From Opitutia bacterium (GTDB lineage Bacteria > Verrucomicrobiota > Verrucomicrobiia > Opitutales > Opitutaceae): a DNA stretch of 64,000 nucleotides. Positions within the stretch are counted from its first letter, which is position 1, and each line of letters starts with the position of its first letter. Of the stretch, positions 33,788 through 41,660 are shown one piece after another. The translations under genes were made by a program, and so were the position numbers. The DNA lies in the NCBI GenBank assembly GCA_947474365.1, contig CANJIU010000019.1, positions 1 through 64,000 on the forward strand, in the 5' to 3' direction. The notes below the pieces were generated by a model. That model saw nothing but the letters and a program-made list of their open reading frames with translations, did not search any database and was not told the DNA's origin.

Positions 33788-35323
33788 ATGAGCCAATTTT
33801 TGACCGACCCTCTGCTGCTTGCCATCGCCGTTCCGCTGGCGCTGGCACTGGCCATCGCGCTTGGTCTGCCCAAGCGCTGGTCCGTCCGGCTAGCCTACGG
33901 TGCGTTCGCGGTGCCCGCTCTCGCGGCGCTGCATGTGTGGTGGCACTATTCGGCGGCGCCCAAGGTGGACGGATACGCCTTTCTCACGCGCTATTCGACC
34001 GGTCTCGATGGCCTCGGCATCGGACTGAAACTCGGCCTCAACGGAATCTCACTGCCGCTGTTCGTGATGGCCGGCATCGTCGGTCTCGCGGCCGGACTCT
34101 TCGCGATCCAGTCGCAGGCGGAGCGGTTGAAAATCTACCTGATGCTTCTGCTGGTCATGCAGGCGGGTTTGATGGGCGTTTTTGCCAGCGTGGACGTGCT
34201 CTATTTCTACTTCTTCCACGAGTTGGCGCTGATTCCGACCTTCATCATGGTTGGTGTCTGGGGCGGTCGGGATCGCAGCTATGCGGCGATGAAGATGACC
34301 ATCTACCTCACCGCGGGAGCGATGATTTCCCTCGTCGGTCTGATTGCCCTCTACGTCAAGAGCGGCGCCAACAGCTTCGACTTGATCGCGCTCCGGACGC
34401 ATCTCGCCGCCAACCCGCTCGGCGAGACCGTACAGAACAATGTTTTCGGGTTGCTGCTGTTTGGCTTCGGCATCCTCGTTTCGCTCTGGCCGCTGCACAC
34501 GTGGGCGCCCTTGGGTTACGGGGCGGCGCCGAGTTCGAACGCCATGCTGCACGCTGGTGTGCTCAAGAAATTCGGACTCTACGGCCTGATTCAGGTCGGC
34601 CTGCCGCTGCTGCCCGCCGGCGCTTCCCATTGGGCGCTTCCGCTCGCGTGGGTCGCCGTGATGGGCAATGTCGTCATCGTGGGCGTCATCACCATCGCCC
34701 AGCGCGATCTCAAGCAGATGATCGGTTACAGTTCGGTGATGCACATGGGCTATGCGTTCCTCGGCCTGGCGGCCGGGTCGGCGATGGGAGTCGGCGGCGT
34801 GGTGCTGATGATGGTGGCGCACGGCCTTTCGGTCGCGTTGCTGTTTCTGCTGGCGACGAGCATCCACCATCGGACGCATTCGTTCGCGATGGATGAGATG
34901 GGCGGTCTCGCGCAAAAGACTCCCGTTCTCGCTGCGCTGTTTGTCGCCGCGACCTTTGCGAGCATCGGTCTCCCGGGATTTGCCAATTTCTGGGGCGAGC
35001 TGACCATCTTCATCGCGCTCTGGAAATTTTCCCCGCTCATCACGGCGTTCGCGGTGGCGGGCGTGGTCATCTCGGCGATCTACGGGCTGCGCTCCGTGGC
35101 CCGGGTGTTTTTTGGACCGGCCACGGATCGGATGAATGAAATCACCGCGAAGTACCCGGTGGTGGACTTGCGTTGGTCGGAAAAGGCCCCCGCGCTGATC
35201 CTGCTGGCGGTGCTGCTCTTCGTCGGTTTCTGGCCGAAGTCGCTGTCGCAGCCGATCAATGAAACCCTGGGTGCCATGAAATTCAGCGGCGGCGCCACCC
35301 ACACCCACGTGCACCCGCGATGA
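33788..35323 (+). CDS. nuoM: NADH-quinone oxidoreductase subunit M
   Basis: The 511-residue antiporter-like subunit has the conserved glutamate in 'FYFFHELALIPTFIMVG' (~146). The lysine region is 'LWPLHTWAPLGYGAAPSSNAM' followed by LHAGVLKKFGLYGL (~255). 'DLKQMIGYSSVMHMGY' is also typical. It ends in a His-rich tail (THTHVHPR). The stop overlaps the ATG of nuoN by four bases (ATGA at 35320-35323). Confidence 0.95.
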   Translation: MSQFLTDPLLLAIAVPLALALAIALGLPKRWSVRLAYGAFAVPALAALHVWWHYSAAPKVDGYAFLTRYSTGLDGLGIGLKLGLNGISLPLFVMAGIVGLAAGLFAIQSQAERLKIYLMLLLVMQAGLMGVFASVDVLYFYFFHELALIPTFIMVGVWGGRDRSYAAMKMTIYLTAGAMISLVGLIALYVKSGANSFDLIALRTHLAANPLGETVQNNVFGLLLFGFGILVSLWPLHTWAPLGYGAAPSSNAMLHAGVLKKFGLYGLIQVGLPLLPAGASHWALPLAWVAVMGNVVIVGVITIAQRDLKQMIGYSSVMHMGYAFLGLAAGSAMGVGGVVLMMVAHGLSVALLFLLATSIHHRTHSFAMDEMGGLAQKTPVLAALFVAATFASIGLPGFANFWGELTIFIALWKFSPLITAFAVAGVVISAIYGLRSVARVFFGPATDRMNEITAKYPVVDLRWSEKAPALILLAVLLFVGFWPKSLSQPINETLGAMKFSGGATHTHVHPR

Positions 35324-36846
35324 ACCTCGAAGCTGTCAAACTCGCCGCGGCCGACAACGTCTGGACCGCCATTTTCCCCGAGATGATGCTCGGCTGCCTC
35401 GCGCTGCTGCTGCTCGTGCTGGAGATCGTGCTGCCCAAGAAGCACCACGTCGTCATCCCGGATGTCGCCGCCGCGGGCCTCCTCGGCACGCTGGTCGGAC
35501 TCTTCATCAACTGGCACTCGGTCTGGATCGGAACGGATGCGTTCAGCGGACTGATTCATTTCACCTTCGCCGGTCAGGTGATGCGCGCGTTTTTCCTGCT
35601 GTCGGCGTTGCTCGTCTGTATTCTTGCCCGCGTGACGCTGGCTCGGCAGGCGATGCCGCGGATCGAGTTTTACCACATCCTGCTCGTCGTCACCGCCGCG
35701 ATGATGCTCCTCGCGCAAAGCAATCACTTTGTGATGCTGTTCGTCGCGCTTGAGACGCTCACCATCGGGCTCTACATTCTCGTCAGCTACTTTCGCACCA
35801 GCACGGCCTCGCTCGAGGCCGGCCTCAAATATCTCGTGATGGGCGCGCTCAGTTCCGGGATGCTGCTCTTCGGCATTGTGCTGCTTTACGGCGTGGCCGG
35901 CAATCCGGCGCTTCCAGCGCACACCGCGCAGGCGATGAACTATCAGGAGCTTTCCCGGTTCCTCGCGGCCAACCCGCATCACTTCCTCGCGAGCCTCGGC
36001 ATCGTGCTCGTGCTCGCCGGTGTCGCCTTCAAGATCGGCGCGTTCCCTTTCCAGATTTGGGTGCCGGACGTGTATCAGGGCGCGCCCACGCCGGTGACCG
36101 CCTTTCTCGCGGTCGCGTCAAAAGGCGCCGGATTCGCCGTGCTGCTCGCGCTGTGCGGAGCCAACGGCGCGTTTGCCCCGTACGCCTGGTTGATCACGCC
36201 GGTGCTGACGGCCATGGCGGCGGCTACGATCCTGTTCGGCAACATCGCGGCGCTGACCCAACACAACGTGAAGCGCCTGATCGGCCTTTCGGGTGTCTCG
36301 CATGCGGGCTTCCTTTTGCTCGGCGTCGTGGCGTCGCTGACGGTGCCGATGGCGACGGGCGCGATCTATTTCTATCTCTTCACCTACCTCTTTGCCTCGT
36401 TCGCGGTGTTCGGCGTGATGGCGCACGTCGCCGGACCGGACGATTCCGAGCAGGAACTGGAACACTATGCCGGCCTCGCGAAGGAGCGTCCGTTCCTCGC
36501 GACGGTGCTGGCGGTCGGCCTCGGATCACTCGCGGGCATTCCGCCGCTAGCCGGTTTCATGGGGAAATTTCTCGTGTTTGTGGCGGCCTTCCAATCTGGC
36601 GCACGCTGGCTGCTCGCGATTGCGGCGGTGGGGGTGGTGATTTCGATCTACTATTACTTCGGCTGGATCAAGGCGGCGTTCTTCGAGACCTGGACCGCGC
36701 CTGTCGAACCCGGCGTCGCGCCGGTCCGTCCTGCTCGGACGCCCGTCGGGCTGGCCGCCGGATTGGCTCTCGGTACGCTCGCTGTCGCCTCGATTGTCCT
36801 CGGGTTTTTCCAAGGGCCGTTTGGGCAATGGCTGGCGATGAAGTAA
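35320..36846 (+). CDS. nuoN: NADH-quinone oxidoreductase subunit N
   Basis: The 508-residue antiporter-like subunit completes the membrane arm. It shows the conserved glutamate in 'FVALETLTIGLYILVSY' (~145), 'AFPFQIWVPDVYQGAPTPV' (~245) and 'KRLIGLSGVSHAGFLLLG' (~325). The operon ends here. Only 7 bp separate its stop from the convergent GH5 gene, and no separate terminator hairpin is visible. Confidence 0.95.
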   Translation: MNLEAVKLAAADNVWTAIFPEMMLGCLALLLLVLEIVLPKKHHVVIPDVAAAGLLGTLVGLFINWHSVWIGTDAFSGLIHFTFAGQVMRAFFLLSALLVCILARVTLARQAMPRIEFYHILLVVTAAMMLLAQSNHFVMLFVALETLTIGLYILVSYFRTSTASLEAGLKYLVMGALSSGMLLFGIVLLYGVAGNPALPAHTAQAMNYQELSRFLAANPHHFLASLGIVLVLAGVAFKIGAFPFQIWVPDVYQGAPTPVTAFLAVASKGAGFAVLLALCGANGAFAPYAWLITPVLTAMAAATILFGNIAALTQHNVKRLIGLSGVSHAGFLLLGVVASLTVPMATGAIYFYLFTYLFASFAVFGVMAHVAGPDDSEQELEHYAGLAKERPFLATVLAVGLGSLAGIPPLAGFMGKFLVFVAAFQSGARWLLAIAAVGVVISIYYYFGWIKAAFFETWTAPVEPGVAPVRPARTPVGLAAGLALGTLAVASIVLGFFQGPFGQWLAMK

Positions 36847-36853
36847 GGCTGGT

Positions 36854-38389
36854 TCAGCGCTTTTGCAGCAGTTCCAGCAACGCGCGGTCGAGTTGGTGGC
36901 CCTCCCAGCTTTCGTAGGCGACGTCGCTGCGTTTGCTGTCGAGCACGCCGAAACCGCCGCGAAATTCCCACAGCGCCCAGCCCCAGCCCGCGTCCTGCGC
37001 CGTGGCGAGCACGTCGTCCATCCACCGCAGCACGACAGCGTGCGGCGTGAAGTGAAACGCGCCCATCTCGCCGATCATCACGCCGAGGCCGGCAGCCTGG
37101 GCGTCGCGCCAGGGCCCGTAGCAGGTGTCGCGCAGCCAGGCGCGGTCGAGATTTGACGTGGCGCGAAACGCCACCGTTTCGCCGCTGGGATCGAAGCGCA
37201 CCTCCGCCGACTGCTTTAGTCCCCAGGTCTCGACCAGATTCAAGGTCCAACTCCGCCCTTCCGCGTCGATGGCGAGCGAGTCCACCGTGACCCAGTCGCC
37301 GTCGACGTTGCGGAGTTCCACGCGGTTCGTGCCGGCTGGAATCGCGAACGTATAATCGCGGTCGTACACGTTGGCGTAGCTTTTCCACTCCGCGCGGAGC
37401 ACGACCTTTTTCCATTCGCCCTGGCCTGGCCCCGGCACGAAGGCGTGCTCCCAGATCACCGTGCCCTGGCCGTCGGTGGCCCGCAGTTTCGCGCGGTCCG
37501 ACACGGTGTTCACGTGCAGTCGCAGCGTCTTGCCCCCGAGTGGACCTGTGAGGATAAGCGACGATTGGTATTCTGATTTGCTGGTGCCGTAGAGAAACGC
37601 ACTCACCTGCGGGGCGGGCCAGTCCGGCGTCGGCCAGCGGTCGGAGCCGCTCATCCAACTCGCCCGAAAGTGGCTGATGTTCATCGGCCGGTAGCCTCGC
37701 GTGCATAACGCGACTCCGAGGGACTGCAGCGACTTGGGCGGCACATTCCCGTAGTCGAGCCCGTCACACAGGACGAGTCGGTCGGGATCTTCCGCGTGGA
37801 TGGCCTCAACCATCCGTTTGACGACCGCAAAGTAGCCGGCTTCGGAAACGCCGGACGGCTCGTTGAAGAGGTTGAAACTGAGCCTCGTGTTCGGCACTCC
37901 CCGGTAGCGACGGGCAAACAACGCCCAATGCTCGGCGCACACCTGCTGCGCCCTGGAATCCGTCCACAGGCTGCGCGCCTCGGCGGGTTTCGCGACGGTG
38001 TAGCCGGGGGCACGGTGGAAGTTGAGCGCGACGTGAATTCCGTATTTTTCTCCCAACGCGACGACGCGATCGACGTCGGCAAGTTTGGCCGGGTCGATTT
38101 TTCCCCAATCGTTGCCCGTGATCCAGATGCGGTAGTCCATCGGGATGCGGACGAAATTGAAACCGAGTGACGCGATCAGTCGGAAGTCCTCCTCGATCAC
38201 GGTTGCCGGCGTGCGGGCCAATCCGGCGTTGAAGAGGTAGAGCAGGTTGAAACCGCGCCAGCGTGGAAGTTTCGCCGCGGTGGGCTCCGGCAATGGACGA
38301 GGGTAGGGGAACGTCGTCGGCGGCGCGGCGAGTGCGGTGCCGAGTTGGACCAGCAGGGCGGCACCGGCGAGCTTCAGGAATCGGCTCAT
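36854..38389 (-). CDS. Glycoside hydrolase family 5 (cellulase-like) with inserted domain
   Basis: The 511-residue secreted enzyme has signal MSRFLKLAGAALLVQLGTALAA. The TIM barrel shows 'RGFNLLYLF', 'GFNFVRIPMDYRIW', 'HVALNFHRAPGY', the acid/base glutamate in SFNLFNEPSG (~178) and the nucleophile in 'GVMIGEMGAFHF' (~440). Between these, residues ~255-395 form an extra beta-rich segment ('SSLILTGPLGGKTLRLHVNT', 'DYTFAIPAGTNRVELRNVDG' in parts) resembling a carbohydrate-binding or jelly-roll fold inserted into the barrel. Substrate may be a beta-glucan or mannan; not determinable. It is divergent from the ThyX-like gene and convergent with nuoN. Confidence 0.83.
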   Translation of the reverse strand: MSRFLKLAGAALLVQLGTALAAPPTTFPYPRPLPEPTAAKLPRWRGFNLLYLFNAGLARTPATVIEEDFRLIASLGFNFVRIPMDYRIWITGNDWGKIDPAKLADVDRVVALGEKYGIHVALNFHRAPGYTVAKPAEARSLWTDSRAQQVCAEHWALFARRYRGVPNTRLSFNLFNEPSGVSEAGYFAVVKRMVEAIHAEDPDRLVLCDGLDYGNVPPKSLQSLGVALCTRGYRPMNISHFRASWMSGSDRWPTPDWPAPQVSAFLYGTSKSEYQSSLILTGPLGGKTLRLHVNTVSDRAKLRATDGQGTVIWEHAFVPGPGQGEWKKVVLRAEWKSYANVYDRDYTFAIPAGTNRVELRNVDGDWVTVDSLAIDAEGRSWTLNLVETWGLKQSAEVRFDPSGETVAFRATSNLDRAWLRDTCYGPWRDAQAAGLGVMIGEMGAFHFTPHAVVLRWMDDVLATAQDAGWGWALWEFRGGFGVLDSKRSDVAYESWEGHQLDRALLELLQKR

Positions 38390-38510
38390 GTCGTACGATG
38401 GAAACGAGTGGGCGTGCGGTCACATCCAAAACATGGGCGGATTTTGTCTTTGTTTCCCGTTTTCCCGTCTTGCGCCTTCCGCGCCACTTTGCGGCCATGT
38501 CTCCCTGCGC

Positions 38511-39857
38511 ATGAGAATCACCGGTATCGCCATCGTTCCGCCTCCGACTGCCGCCGACTGTCCCAAGGTGACCCCGGAGTTGCTCGCTTCCGTGTTGGCC
38601 CGCTACTCCCGGAGTAATGAGGGCATCGCCACGATTCTCTCGAAGGTCGACCTCGCCAACCCGGATGCGTCAATCGACCGCATCCTGAAATTCGTCGACT
38701 ACGGTCATGCGTCGATTGGCGGCCTGACCGGTGGCCTGGCGGTTGCGCTCGACGATGTGTCGATGTGGCTCGCGTATAAAATTTTTGAAATTGCCCAGAT
38801 GGCGGACGGTCAGGAGTCGAGCACACGTTATATCACGATGGATGCCGCCAACGTGCCGTCCGCCGAGGAACTGGGTGTGCCGGCCGATCTCGCGGCGCGC
38901 TGGCGGGACGTGCTTGCCCGGGCGTTTGCCGCGTACAACTCGGAATATGCGCGTCTCGATGCGCTCGCCGTGGCGGAGCCGCAGCGGGTGCGAGTGCCCG
39001 CCGACGCCAAGCCGGCGGTCGTGGCCCGGCTGCGGAAAAACTATGCGCTCGATCGGGCGCGTTATTTCATCCCGTTCGCCACGCGAACCAATCTCGGCCT
39101 GGTACAGTCGTCGCGCATGTGGGCGACCACGGTGAAGCACCTTGACTCGCTGCCCCAGCCTGAGGCCCGCGCGGCCGCGGCGCTTATTCGCGGCGAACTT
39201 CTCAAGCAGTCGCCGCGGCTGATGCGGTACAGTGTGGCCGAAAAATCATTCGAGGAGCAGGCAAGGCAGGAGTTCGCGGCTTCGCTCGCCCTCGGGCGTG
39301 AGCGCCTTTCGTCCGGGCCTTTGGCGGACGAGGTGTGGGTACATGTCGATCGGGCGACGCCGCCCTTCCTTCCCGAATCCCAGTCGGTGGCTGAGTCGCT
39401 CCGCCATCGCGCGAACCGCTATGGACAGCAGGGCACGGCCACGCGACGGATGCGGGTGGCCTTTGCCTGGAATAACATGGCGCTCGCCGAGCTGCGCGAT
39501 CTCAACCGGCATCGCACCGGCCACCGCTACACCCCGCTGATACAGGCGGGTTTCTACCTTCCGCCTGAGATTGATCGGGCTCCGCATGCGGCCCTGCTGG
39601 CGGATCAGCTTGAGCTCACCCGGGAATTGATGGCCCGCGGTTCTCCGGCCTACCTCTATTCGTTTCTGCTCGGGGCGCAGACACCATTCGAACACACGAC
39701 GCAGGCGGACAAGTTCATCTACGAGGCCGAACTTCGTACCGGCATGGGGGCGCATTTCCGTTATGCGGAGCACCTCAGTGCCGCCCTGCGTGGTTTTTTC
39801 GGCCAAGTCCCGGAGGCGCGCGAGTGGGTCGTGGAAGGCACCGCTGAACCCGAGTGA
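38511..39857 (+). CDS. Tandem ThyX-like flavoprotein (FAD-dependent thymidylate synthase family)
   Basis: The 448-residue product is read from ATG 38511 (MRITGIAIVPPP); longer in-frame starts overlap the divergent promoter region. Two ThyX-like halves are visible. The first has 'FVDYGHASIGGLTGGLAVAL', then 'EIAQMADGQESSTRYI' (~102), which matches the E-x-S-x-R-Y part of the ThyX signature but lacks RHR. The second has 'AFAWNNMALAELRDLNRHRTGHRY' in parts (~335), which keeps RHR but lacks the following E-x-S-x-R-Y. A pseudo-dimeric enzyme with complementary half-sites is therefore possible. Thymidylate synthesis is the family function; activity is not certain here. Confidence 0.7.
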   Translation: MRITGIAIVPPPTAADCPKVTPELLASVLARYSRSNEGIATILSKVDLANPDASIDRILKFVDYGHASIGGLTGGLAVALDDVSMWLAYKIFEIAQMADGQESSTRYITMDAANVPSAEELGVPADLAARWRDVLARAFAAYNSEYARLDALAVAEPQRVRVPADAKPAVVARLRKNYALDRARYFIPFATRTNLGLVQSSRMWATTVKHLDSLPQPEARAAAALIRGELLKQSPRLMRYSVAEKSFEEQARQEFAASLALGRERLSSGPLADEVWVHVDRATPPFLPESQSVAESLRHRANRYGQQGTATRRMRVAFAWNNMALAELRDLNRHRTGHRYTPLIQAGFYLPPEIDRAPHAALLADQLELTRELMARGSPAYLYSFLLGAQTPFEHTTQADKFIYEAELRTGMGAHFRYAEHLSAALRGFFGQVPEAREWVVEGTAEPE

Positions 39858-39933
39858 CCACGGGAAAAGCCGTCTGACAATTAAGGGTTGCCGCAAACTT
39901 GTGGCATCGCCTTGCTCGGTGGTGCCTTTTGCC

Positions 39934-40512
39934 ATGCAACCCACCGGCCTCGTTTTCATCGCTGGTTTTGTGATCTGCGCCCTGCCTCTTCGGTCGGCGG
40001 ATGCAACCACCACGATCGATTATTCCCAGCGAAACACTCCGTTTGCTCCCGGTGTGGCGGCCCCGGTCCTGCCGGATAAGCAGACGCCCAAATCGAAGGG
40101 GAACGAGACGGTTCAGGAGAAACGGTTCGATACGACCACGGTTGACAAGAAGATCTCCGTCCTCGGAGAGCGGCGGGCTGCGATCGACGTGAACGAGACG
40201 CGGGAGAAGAAATTGGTGGAAAAGAACTCGCACCGTCCCGAGGTGAAGGAGCAGCCGACCAGTACGTTCAATCACCGGCCGGCCGCGATATCGACGAGCA
40301 ATGATACGACGAAGCCGCCAACCGTGACGAAGTATCAGGATGGCCTCACTTCGGCCAGCGCCACCAACATGGCGCGATTTCCGGCGGTCGATCGCGCGAC
40401 CAACGCCAAGATCAACCGGTTCGTGTTTCAAAAAAACCCCGCCGAACCCACGGTGGCATCCGACAGCCGTACGATCACGCCGGCAGCCGGGGGCTCGGAC
40501 ATCCGGAAGTGA
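39934..40512 (+). CDS. Secreted hypothetical protein, low complexity
   Basis: The product has 192 residues from ATG 39934, with a signal peptide MQPTGLVFIAGFVICALPLRSADA. The mature part is hydrophilic, rich in Thr, Lys, Pro and Asn ('VLPDKQTPKSKGNETVQEKR', 'STFNHRPAAISTSNDTTKPP'), with no cysteines and no recognisable domain. It looks disordered and periplasmic. It lies 22 bp upstream of the EEP-fold gene and could be cotranscribed with it. No function is proposed. Confidence 0.65.
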   Translation: MQPTGLVFIAGFVICALPLRSADATTTIDYSQRNTPFAPGVAAPVLPDKQTPKSKGNETVQEKRFDTTTVDKKISVLGERRAAIDVNETREKKLVEKNSHRPEVKEQPTSTFNHRPAAISTSNDTTKPPTVTKYQDGLTSASATNMARFPAVDRATNAKINRFVFQKNPAEPTVASDSRTITPAAGGSDIRK

Positions 40513-40534
40513 CCTCCTCGCCGACCTGCTGCTG

Positions 40535-41305
40535 ATGAGCCGATTTCGCGTTCTCCAGTTCAACATGCAGTTCGGTCAGATCTGGGATGACACGTACCCG
40601 GACCGGGCGCCCGTGAGGTTGGATGCGACGCTCCGCGAGATCCGTTCGCACAATGCTGACATCGTGCTCTTGCAGGAGGTTGAGCAGGCGATGCCCGGCG
40701 GGGTGCAGTTTCAGCCGCCGCCAAATTACACCCGATTGCGGGAGGAGCTGAAGGGCTACGACAGTTATTTCAGTTATCCCAAGCAGGACCCGCGCGAGCT
40801 GCCGTTTGGCATCGGTCTCGCAATTTTTTCCCGCACGCCCCTGCGGTCCACGTCCCGCCTCGACCTGCCTTCCCCGCCGATCGAATTCGATTTTTTCGGG
40901 AGAAAGATGACCCCGACTGATCGCCTGCTGATTGGCGCCCGAACGACCGTGGCTGGCCGGGAGGTCCAGCTGTTCAATACCCACCTGCTCGCGTTTTTCA
41001 TGCTTGGCTCCAGCAGCACGAGCAACCCCTTCCAGCGAAATCTGGTGGCCGACCAGCTGACGGCTTCACACGGTCCCACGATTTTGACGGGTGACTTTAA
41101 CGTGAGCCGGCACGGCTCACTCGTTGCGCAGTTCGCCGGATCCGGTTACTCCACCGTGCAGGAGAAGGAGGTCACCTGGCGCCGCCGTCCCTTTGTGCTC
41201 GACCACATTTTTTATAATGCGCCGCTGCGTTGCGTGAGCCACCGGGTGGTGCCGACTCCGGCAAGTGACCACCACGCGCTGGTCGCGGACTTTGAGTTCG
41301 CGTAG
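40535..41305 (+). CDS. Endonuclease/exonuclease/phosphatase (EEP) family protein
   Basis: The 256-residue protein starts at ATG 40535 with no signal peptide. EEP-fold motifs are in order: 'RVLQFNMQFG' (metal-binding Asn), 'NADIVLLQEVE' (Glu), 'GIGLAIFSRTPL', 'LFNTHLLAF' (His), 'TILTGDFNVSR' (Asp-x-Asn) and C-terminal 'TPASDHHALVADFEF' (Asp-His). The set is complete, so it should be an active Mg2+-dependent phosphodiesterase of the sphingomyelinase/DNase I superfamily. Substrate (DNA, lipid headgroup or phosphoinositide) cannot be decided. Confidence 0.85.
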   Translation: MSRFRVLQFNMQFGQIWDDTYPDRAPVRLDATLREIRSHNADIVLLQEVEQAMPGGVQFQPPPNYTRLREELKGYDSYFSYPKQDPRELPFGIGLAIFSRTPLRSTSRLDLPSPPIEFDFFGRKMTPTDRLLIGARTTVAGREVQLFNTHLLAFFMLGSSSTSNPFQRNLVADQLTASHGPTILTGDFNVSRHGSLVAQFAGSGYSTVQEKEVTWRRRPFVLDHIFYNAPLRCVSHRVVPTPASDHHALVADFEFA

Positions 41306-41317
41306 GAGGTATCCGGC

Positions 41318-41602
41318 TCAGCCGGACCCCTTGCGCACCCGATCCTTTTCGTTTTCGCGGTCTTCCTCGAGGCGTGCCCGCTCGCTGGCGAGCTGTTGCT
41401 TGATCTTTTCGATCTCGTCGGCCTTTTGGGCGGCAAAGGCTTCGTCGAGCTGCTTCTTCAGGAAGATCTCCCGTTCGGCCAGCTTGCCCTTGTAGACGCG
41501 GTCAATCTCCGCAAGGCGGGCTTTCTTTTCGGGGGTGAGCGGACCGGAGGAAGGGTCTGATTTGGAGAGACGCTCCATCGCGAGTTCGTAGGCGCTTTTC
41601 AT
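41318..41602 (-). CDS. Small coiled-coil protein
   Basis: The product has 94 residues from ATG 41602 (MKSAYELAMERL). An in-frame start at 41668 would add an unrelated basic segment overlapping the ComEC stop. After 'SDPSSGPLTPEKKARLAEID' the rest is one long charged helix with heptad-like pattern ('KGKLAEREIFLKKQLDEAF', IKQQLASERARLEEDREN). No signal peptide or cysteines. Such short cytoplasmic coiled-coil proteins occur in Verrucomicrobia and Planctomycetes, to my knowledge without assigned function. It is convergent with the EEP gene, and a TCCGGCT-C-AGCCGGA inverted repeat (41312-41326) spans its stop codon. Confidence 0.7.
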   Translation of the reverse strand: MKSAYELAMERLSKSDPSSGPLTPEKKARLAEIDRVYKGKLAEREIFLKKQLDEAFAAQKADEIEKIKQQLASERARLEEDRENEKDRVRKGSG

Positions 41603-41660
41603 GGGAGAAGAAGGTTGCCGGGGGAATGCCCGGAACACACGGAAAAACGCCGGGAGCCGC

